A stretch of 64,000 nt of DNA. It comes from Sitta carolinensis (lineage: Eukaryota; Chordata; Aves; Passeriformes; Sittidae). Of the stretch, positions 1-9,500 are shown one piece after another; the first letter of the stretch is position 1, and every line of letters begins with the position of its first letter. The stretch covers positions 20,330,370 to 20,394,369 of the forward strand of contig JAVUNC010000006.1 of the NCBI GenBank assembly GCA_032173965.1. The letters run 5' to 3'. Below the pieces are notes generated by a model, which was given only the letters and a program-made list of their open reading frames with translations, had not been told where the DNA came from and did not search any database. Both the position numbers and the translations under genes were made by a program.

Positions 1-245
1 TTTGGGTGGGAAGGGACTTTAAATCCCACCCCATTCCACCCCCTGCCATGGGCAGGGACACCTTCCACTAACCCAGATTGTTCCCTCCAGGTCTTGGACA
101 CTTCCAGGATGGGGAAGCCACAGCTTCTTGGACCTCACCACCACCTCCCCCAGTCAATAATTCCATCCCAATATCCCACCTAACCCTGCCCTGTCACTGG
201 GAAGCCATTCCCTGTGCCCTGTCACTTTTCCAAAGCACCACCAAG
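1..245 (-). mobile_element. CR1 LINE 3' fragment
   Basis: Reverse-complement CR1 3' end: GGGAAGGGACTTTAAATCCC, then CCCTGCCATGGGCAGGGAC and CTTGGACACTTCCAGG. Confidence 0.8.
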
Positions 246-398
246 GCAGCCAGCACAGCATCAACCCTCAAGAGGTGACCCCCTCAAACCCCGACAGCTC
301 AGACCGGTGATTCGGAGAGAGGCGAAAACACCGAGCGGCAGCACCAGCCCGTCCCAAAATCCCCCCCGCAGCCCATCCCCATCCCGATCCCACCGTAC

Positions 399-568
399 AT
401 GCAGGGAGAGCAGGGTCTTGGCCGCCTCCTTCTGCAGCCGGGTGCCGTTCAGCGGCAGGTAGCCGATCTGCTGGCCCTGGGCGTAGAGCAGGAACGTCCC
501 CGCCGCCGGGGGGGACACATCTGGCCGGGGCTGGGGTCGCACGCTGGGCGGGGCGACACTGGGCAGAC
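399..568 (-). CDS. NID2: NID2 exon 16: linker and start of G3
   Basis: 170 nt, entering in phase 1 and leaving in phase 0. Encodes [17 protein letters not shown], then [19 protein letters not shown] and [15 protein letters not shown], which in nidogens leads into the YWTD propeller. The donor CAT|GTACGG is weak but matches the known SLH boundary in frame. Confidence 0.92.
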
Positions 569-3500
569 CTGGCAGGTTGGAGGGCACAGAGATGGCTCAG
601 GCAGCGCCGTCCCCTCGGTCCCACGCTGGCGGGGTGGCGGGGTGGCTTCGGGGCTCTTACAGGGCGGCGTGGTGCCGGGCTCGGAGGCGCGTCCCCGGGA
701 TCTCCCTGCCGCTCTGCTCCACGCACCAGCAGTAGCCGCTGTCGCCGTGGCACTGCAGCGGGGTGAAGTCCCCGCTGGGCTCGCACTGCGGCACGTACTG
801 GTCCCCGCGGGGGCTGCCCCCGTAGTGCTCCAGCAGGCTCTGCCGCCAGCGCTCGCACATGCTGGGCGGACGCTCCGTGGGCGCTGGCACGGGGAGGGTG
901 ACGGTCACCAGCACATTCGGGGCTTTGCCGAGCCCTGTGCCCCCCTCTCCCCGCTCCCCTGGCCCGTGTCACTGACCTGGGCTCCCGCAGCGGGGCGGGG
1001 TGGTGCCCGGCGCCGTCCGGGTGCCGGCGATCTCCTGCCCCGCGGCGTCCACGCACCAGCAGTGCCCGGAGCTGCCGTGGCACTGCAGGGGCCGGTACCG
1101 GCCCTGCTCGTCACACTGGGGTACGTGGCCATCGCCCACGGGGGACGGGCCCGGCGGCACCTCCCGCGGGTACATCCGGGCGTGCTCGCAGGGCGTCAGC
1201 TGCTGGATGGACTCTGCCGGCGGAAAACGTCCCCCAACCCCGGGCTGCTCAGGGGGTGCCAGGCGGCTCCCCCCGAAGCGCTTGGCACCTTGGCATCACT
1301 TCTCCCCCCGTGTTGCAGCACTCCTCAGCCCGGGGCTGGGCCCGCTCCAGCCCCCTCGACATCCCATAGCTGCTCCCTCCATGGCAAGTTGACACGGGAG
1401 GTGGCCCAGTGGCCACAGCTGCTGTGACCCAATGGGCCAGGGCAGCCTAAACACCCAGGAGCCCCTCCGTGCACCCTCTTGACAGCACGCTGCCCTCAGT
1501 GGAGCCCCAGAAGGGTGGCTGGGCAGACACTCACAGATTCCTTAGGGTTGGAAGGGACCTCTGGAGATCCTCCAGTCCAACCTCCCTGCCAAGGCAGGAT
1601 CAGCTGGAGAATGTATCCACGTGGGTTTGGATATCTCCAGAGAGGGAGACTCCACACCCTCCCTCGGTGCTTTTCCAGGGCTCTGCCACCCTCAGCGTTG
1701 TTTGAGAAATTCTCATTTAAATTCCCCAGTAATTGGACATTCCTCAATATTTGGGCACGTTATTCCTTGGTATTTGGGCATCCTTGTTTCCTGGTGTTTG
1801 GGCATGTAATTCCTCGATATTTGGGCATTCTTATATGGCATTTGGGCATTCATATGAGAAATTCATCCTCATGCTGAGGTGAAACTTCTCAAGTTTTAAA
1901 TGATGGCTCCACTGTCCCCACACTGCCAGCAGCTGGGCCGAAGTGAGAAGCCACAGGGACCCCAGCCAGGTGCCCGAGGACCCCTCCCCGCTCCCCTGGC
2001 CCGTGTCACTGACCTGGGCTCCCGCAGCGGGGCGGGGTGGTGCCCGGCGCCGTCCGGGTGCCGGCGATCTCCTGCCCCGCGGCGTCCACGCACCAGCAGT
2101 GCCCGGAGCTGCCGTGGCACTGCAGGGGCCGGTACCGGCCCTGCTCGTCGCACTGGGGCACATGCCCGTCCCCCAGGGGTGGCACCTCCCGCGGGTACAT
2201 CCGTTCGTGCTGGCAGGGCGTGAGGCGCTGCGGGTTCCCTTCTGCTGCTGGAGAGCCGGCAGAGAGGATGGTGAGGCGGGGGGCAGCCGTGCCAGGCACA
2301 GAGGGCACGGGGGGCGAGCGGGCACCTCACCATAGGCGCACTGGAAGCCGTCACCAGCGTAGCCGGGCCGGCAGCGGCAGGAGAAGGAGCCCGGGGTGTT
2401 GTAGCAGACGGCGGCCGGGTGACACGGGCTTTGGGCACACTCATCCACGTCTGTGCAGGGGGAAAGGTGGCATCAGCGGGGACAGGCACGCCCCGGCTGC
2501 TGTGGGTGGGGTGGGGCTGTCCCACCCGTGCCCACCTTGGGGTCCCACCCTGTCGGAACCCAGGATGTCTCTGTGCCAGTCCTGGATGATCCCAGGTCCA
2601 GCCAAGGGGCTTCAAAGCCCTGGCAGGGGGGTCAGAGACCCCAAGAACTCCTGGGGCTTTGAGTTTGACCCATGGAACAAATTACCACCTTTGAATGAAG
2701 AACTAAAAGTCACAAAAGTTTAGACAGCATGATAGTAGTAGCTGTAGAGTGAAAAGGGAAATTTTGGGGATTTTACCATGGGGGCTTAGGGGGCAAGATG
2801 GAGGAATTTGGGCATTGTCCTGTCCTACTTCCTTCTTTTTCCTAACCTCATCTTTTTGGTGATGTTGGCACTTGGAGATTGGATTGGAGTAGAATGGAAC
2901 TGTCTGACACAGGTGATGGGCATTGGATCATCCCTGTCAATAACTAACAGGGAATTTGTAGTATAAACCCAGTGCCTGCCCTGGGGCAGAGAGTGTGCCT
3001 GGGGCTGAGCTGGGCACCCAGACAGAAAATATCTTAGATAAGAAACAATAAAGCAACCTTGAGAGCATCAGCCGAAGACTTCTGCCTCATTCTTTCAGCA
3101 GCAGGATTTGGAACGAGCGGATTTTTACACATCTCGGCGTCTTCCTGACCAAAGCAACCCCCGAGACCACCCCGTGCCCACCTTGGGGTCCCACCCGTGC
3201 CCACCTTACCAGAGCAGCGGGCGCCGTCGCCGGTGTAGCCGGGGAGGCACTCGCAGGTGGCGCGGCCGTCCCCGCGGGTCAGGCACCGCGCCCCGTCCCC
3301 GCAGCGCTGCCGCCCGTCCTCGCACGGGTCACTCGCCGGGGCCAGCGCTGTGGGGACAGCCCAGGGGGGTGGTCAGGGCAGCTCCGTGGGGTGCAGGAGT
3401 CGGGGGCAATCCCGGCTGGCGCCAGCACTTACGCACACACGCCTGCCCGTCCCCCGCCGGCCGGTACCCGCCGCGGCACTCGCAGCGGAAACTGCCCGGC

Positions 3501-6500
3501 ACGTTGAGGCACACGGAGAAAGGGCCGCACTGGCTCAGGCCCTCGGCACACTCGTCCACATCTGGGGAAAGAAGGAGACACCAGGCACCCCGATGGGACA
3601 CCCCCGGTTTCACGGTCTGACAGGGAATACCCTGCCCCACGCTGCCCATCCCGTGGCTGTCGCTGAACTTAATCAGCGGCAGACTTAACTTTCTAATCAG
3701 CTCAAAAGAGAAGGGGAGAAAAGAACAAGATGGCTTTTGGTGGCTGGTTTTGATAAAGAAGCGTTTGTTCAGGGCACACCAATATTCTCAGCTTAAAACC
3801 CGTGGTTTAAAACTTGGTTTCCTTCTCCTGAAATGAAGTGATCAGATTGGTCACTCAACCTGGCGTTTTAGGAGAAGGAAACCTGCTCTTTGAATTCCTC
3901 GCCAGCAATGCAGTGCAGCTCACTGGCAGTGAGCAGCTTCTTGTGGAAAGAGACTCTAGAAAGAGACTCTACACTTGGAAGATAAATTTGCAACGTGAAG
4001 TTTGGTGCGATAGGAAAACGACAACAAAGCTGGCTGGATTTATGAAACACACGCATTATTTTTCCACCATTTTTGCTTTTTTCCTGCCTCTCTTTTTTTT
4101 TTTTTTATTCCCCCTCCTCTTCTTCTGTTTGCTCCCAGAGCTCCAACACCCTGCCTCAATTTCGCCGCACGATGCATCCCTCTGCTCCGGGTGCTGTGAC
4201 ATCCCAGAATCCCAAATACCAGCGACCACCTGATGGGGCAGAGATCCCCCCAGCTCCCCCCAGCCCCGCTGACCTCGGCAGCCCCGTCCATCTCCACGGT
4301 AACCAGCCGTGCACTCGCACGTGTACGCCGTGCCCACGCCGGGCTGGCAGCGCGCCGGAGCCTCGCACGCGTGGCTGCCATCGTGGCACGGGCTCACCCC
4401 GGGATTCTCAGCATCGTCTGCGGGCACACAGGGATGTTGGGGGGATAAAAGATTAAAAGATACAATAAGGTGGTGTCCCTGAAAATCAGCCTTCGGATTT
4501 TTTTGGGTATAGTGCAGTCAGTTCTCATGAATTGTAAGATAAACAAGGATCGTGTTTGCATTCCTTGGTGAAAAGATATCACCTGATGGACTTCTCAAGT
4601 GACCAGTGGGGATGGAGAAGTGATAACTTCTCTGTCCAACCTCTGATCACTGTCCAGAAACTTATAGATACAAAGTCAACAATAAACGAGAAATCTTTTC
4701 TTCTTCTCTGCCTGAAGCCCTGTTGTGTGTGTTACTGCGTATTCCTATCTGTGTCACAGTAACAATAAAAGACGCGGCGAGCGAGCGCCATTGGGCCACC
4801 ACACGACCTCGGAAAACCACTCCTTTGCGGCCGGTTTTGGGCAAAGCCAGCAAAAAGGGGGCTGGCCCAGCGGATTGGCAGCCGGGGGTGGGTGCTGGGT
4901 GGGTGCTGGGGCTCACCTGGTGCCGGGGCGATGCGGGCGGCCAGGGCGTAGCGCAGGACGTGCTCGTGGCGGTCGAAGAGAGCAAAGGCGCGGGTCACGG
5001 CCAGCAGCTGCCGCGCCGGCGGCCGCGCCTGCGGGCACCCGAGAAGGTGACGTTCTGGCGCAGGCGGTAGGACAGGGTCTGGTTGGCAGTGCCCGTGGCC
5101 ACCACGTATTCCCGCTGGCCTGAGGAGGTCACGGCTGCCGGGCGGCACGGAGAGCCCCGTGGGAGGTGGGAAAAGATGTTGGCATCGCTGTGTTTTCGGG
5201 CATTTGGGGGTGGCGGGGGAAGAACTGGAGCCAGGTGAGCACAGGTGTTACCTGAGCTGGAGTAGGAGTAGAGCTCCTGGTAGGGAGTGATGTGGACGGT
5301 GACGTTCTCCGGCAGGAATGGCACCTCGCCCTGGATGTGTGTCCTGAGGCTTAAATAATTGTCGGGCCCCAGGCCCTCTGCTGTCTGAGTGACCTGCACC
5401 GTCTCCCCGCCGGGGTAAAACGTCACCTCCAGGCTCTGGGTGAACTCAGCGCCTGGGCAGGAAAAGGGAACGGGCACCATTTGTAGGGACAACCCCCAAG
5501 CCTCCTCCCCTGCAACTCCAGCATGCCACAGCCAGAGGAGAGCACCAGCTGAGAGAGCGAAAAACCCCAAAGCTGCCCTGAAGCTCCGATCCCCCACCCC
5601 GCAGCAGCTCCCACCCCGCGGGGCGGTAGCACCTCCCAAACCCCCGCTCACCGGCGATGCTGAAGCCGTTCTCCGAGCCAGGCTCCTCCAGGGCGAAGAG
5701 CCAGGCGAAGAGCCCCCGAGAGGCAGCAGGGGCAGCAGGGCGCGGGCGGCGGGCTGCGGCACCCCGCTGATGGCCGTGTAGGCTCTGCCGTCGCTGCCCA
5801 CGATGTAGGCGTGCAGGTCCACGTCCTGGAAGCGGACGGACGCCCGTCCCACCCTCAGGCTCCCGCTCACCTTCCCGTTGAGGCGATGCACGGCCCCTGG
5901 GCGGGGAGACGGGCACCCCTGGCAGCGGCCACCCAGGCACGGGCTGCCCGTCCCCGCCGCCCGCCCCCCGTACCTTCGGGCAGGCACTGCCGCCCGTTCC
6001 CGTAGAAGGTGGCCCGGCAGTGGCAGCAGAAGCCGGTGGCGTAGTCGGTGCAGAAGGCGTGAGGGGAGCAGCGCCCATGGTGCTGGGCACACGTCTCCTT
6101 GCTGGCTGCGCTGTAGGTGAACACTGGGAACAAGGGGGAAAAAGGTTGGGGACACCGTGACAAAAGCCAGCCTTCACAGGGCGGGGTGGGTGCTTTGCTT
6201 TCTTGGCCCCAAAAAAGCCACCCGGACCCGGGCCAGCTGGCAGTGGCAGCTCCCAAGGGAGTCGGAGGGGTGGTGGAGGGTTTGGAACCTGTCGCCTGAT
6301 TTCAGGCAGATCTGACAGAGGTCAAATTCCTGAGGGTATTTTTGGGAGACAGTTGGCTGGGGACGGGGCTTTGCCCCCCCAGGGCACGTGCCATGGTGGC
6401 CCCACAGCTGGCTCGGTGGCGGGGAGGGTGGCCAGGCCAATTCTGACCTGGTGCTGGGACCTGAGCATCCCAGAGCATCCCACGCTCCAGACCTCCCACC

Positions 6501-9500
6501 TTTTCCCCTGGCAAGCCCGGCAGGCAGGGCAGGGTGACTAACCCCTAACCCTAACCCTAATCTCGACCCTTTGGGCTGAGAGGAGGAGCTGCAAGGGCAG
6601 CAGCTTTGCAGGAGAGACTCCTCCAGCAGCAGCCCCTGGGGATAAAGTGATCTTCCAGCCGGGGGCCTTCTTTAGGGAGCCACCCGCGCTGGGTCACTGT
6701 CCCCGCTGGGTCACCGCCCCCGCTGGGCTCACCATCGGGGTTGAAATGCACGTCCTCCTCCACGCCCACGCCGTGGTGGCCCGAGCTGTAGGAGAAGGGG
6801 CTGGCGGAGTGGCTCTGCCGGCTGCCACCGTCCCCGCTGGGCTGCGGCCAGCTCTGCTCCTGGGCGTCCCTCCTGCCGGGGACAAAGCCCAGCAGCACCG
6901 GGGCGCGGGATCCGAGGCCGGGGCGCTGGGACATCGATGTGTGGCTGGGCAGTGGGTGTGGGGAGCCGGGGTTGGGGTGCTCAGGGGGGCCCTGAGGCGC
7001 AGCAGGAGCGGCTCCCTCGCCGCCCCCCGGCTCCACGTGCTCAGCGCTGCCCACGTGGAAAACCCACACGCCAGGGATTCCCGTGTTGCTCTCCCTGTGG
7101 ACACAGCACGCACGAACATCAGCACGGCCACGCTGGAAAAACCACCCCAAAGGTGGCCCCACCCCTCCAGGACCCCAAGACAGCTCCTGTACAGCTCCTG
7201 ATGCAGTCCCAGCTCACTCCCCAAATTTTTCCAAGCTCCAGGGTTTGGAGAAGGTGGCCCTACTCCCCTGCCCACACCCTCAGCCCCCCCAGGTCCCACT
7301 CACCTCTCCAGGGTCCTCAGAGTGGTCTCGCTGCTGGCCAGGCTATGGAAGAGCCCATCCCTCTTCGGGTCATCGCCGTCCCCCCAGCTGAAGCCCACCC
7401 TGGCTGGCAGCTCCAGCTGGACGTTGTAGGATTCCTTGGGCCGTGTCCCCAGGAACTGGAGGCCCCCACTGGGGTAGAGGAAGATGCTGTAGGTGTCCTC
7501 ATCGTTGTAGGCTAGGACTGCCTGGAAGGTGTTGAGCTGCCAAAGGGAGAGCGGGACACGTGGATGGTGTGGAGGGGCAGGAACGTGGCAGGGGAGTGAA
7601 GGAAGGGGAGCAGGGATGTGAGAGGCAGCCCCACAGGGGGTGCAAAGAGCCCAAAAGGGCCCTGCAACAGAGAGCACCTCCATGGAGGCAGGCTGGGAGA
7701 GCTGGGGGGGCTCACCTGGACAGGAGAAGCTCCAGGGAGAGCTCAGAGCCCCTGGCAGGGCCTGGAGGGGCTCCAGGAGAGCTGGAGAGGGACTGGGGAC
7801 AAGGGATGGAGGGACAGCACATAGGGAATGGATGGAAACTGCCAGGGGCAGGGATGGGTGGGATACCGGGAATCGGGAATTTCTGGGGGGGAGGGTGAGG
7901 AGGCCCTGGCACAGGGTGCCCAGAGCAGCTGTGGCTGCCCCTGGATCCCTGGAAATGTCCAGGGCCAGGCTGGATGGGGCTTGGAGAACCCTGGGATAGT
8001 GGAAGGTGTCCCTGCCCATGGCAGGGGGTGGCACTGGATGATTTTTAAGGTCCTTTCCAACCCAAACCATTCCATGATCAGCCAGCAGAGACCTCCTAGG
8101 GAAGAGCAGGAGCTGGGGCCTCTCATACCCAGCCAAACCCCAAGTACCACACCCTGGGAAGATGCTCAGCATCCTCCTAAGTGCCCATGGCACAGCCGGG
8201 CTGCTCCCTCCGTGCAAAGGTGTCCCAAGAGCATCCCTGGCCATGGAACCCCTGCACTGGGAGCCCCTCAATCCTGTCCTCCCAGCTCCACCCCACCAGC
8301 ACCAGAGGAAAACCCTCACACCCCCCCTGCTTGTCCCTGAGAACAATTTTAGCTCGGTTTCCTCCGGAAAAAACATTCCCGTGCTCCCAGCTTCCCATAC
8401 ATCCCGCTATAGGCAGGCTGGCTGCGAGCCTTGGGGCCGTGCCAGGCAGCAGGGAACGGGGGCGGCTCCGGGGCCAGCCCGGCCCTGCCGAGCCACCCCA
8501 CACCCCCCAAACCAACCCCACACCGCTCCTGCTGTTTTCCTGGGGAAACAGCCCCAAGCAGGGAGCAGCAGCCCTGCCCACCGAGCTGCTGGAAGGCGCC
8601 CGAGCGAAGGAAAAATGATTAAATTCCCAGTTTCCCCCGCCCCGGAGCAGCGGGAGGGAGGCTGGGGGCTCCAGCCCCGATTTTGGGGCGCAGGGCCCCC
8701 GGAGCATCGCTGGATTTCCTGGCAGCCCCGCGGGATATAAAGAGCCTTGTTGTGCCCGTCACACACTCGGGCATTCAGAGACCCCGAAAAGGCGGCCAGA
8801 ACGCCGGAGGGGGGGGTGGAATAACCCCCCCACCCCGCCCCCGGGGCTGGATTCCTCCCCCCACGCAGCCAAATCCCAGCGGCAGCTGCAGGACTCGCTC
8901 TGCCTCGGGACGAGGGGGGACACGCTGGGTGACATCGCTGGGTGACATCGACGCGCTGGCACGGTGGGAGGAAGGGAAGGAGGAGGGGGAAAGCCCCCAG
9001 CAAAGAGCTGCAAAGGGCAAATTCCAGCCCAAAAGGGCAAGTTTTGCTCCTACAGAAGCAGGCTCAGCCTTGTCCCATTCTGCAGTCCCAGGAAAATGTC
9101 ACTGCAGGGACCAGGAGCGTGTCCCAAGGAGCTGGAGGGGACACGGCGCTGCCAGACCTCCCAGCCAGGCAAAGAGGGGGTCTGGGCATCCTCTGCTCCC
9201 CATCTTAGCCCAGTTTTCTACTTTTGGGGCTCCAAAGGGATTAGCTGTGACTTTCCTGGGCAGGGCAAAGGCTTTGGCGCCAATCCTGGTTCTGAGCAGC
9301 AGGAGGGCAGCGTTTCCATCAACGCCACATTTGGTCAGGGAGGAAAATAAAGTGGCTTTTGGGGAGTTTTTCAGCAGCTTCGGCTAAAAAGAGGGAGCTC
9401 AGCAAAGCACAGACACAAGCTGCATTTCAGGAGCTTTCCCTGGAGCTCCTCACTTCCAAACAAGACCGGTTTCATTTTAAACCCTGATCCAAACTTCTCA

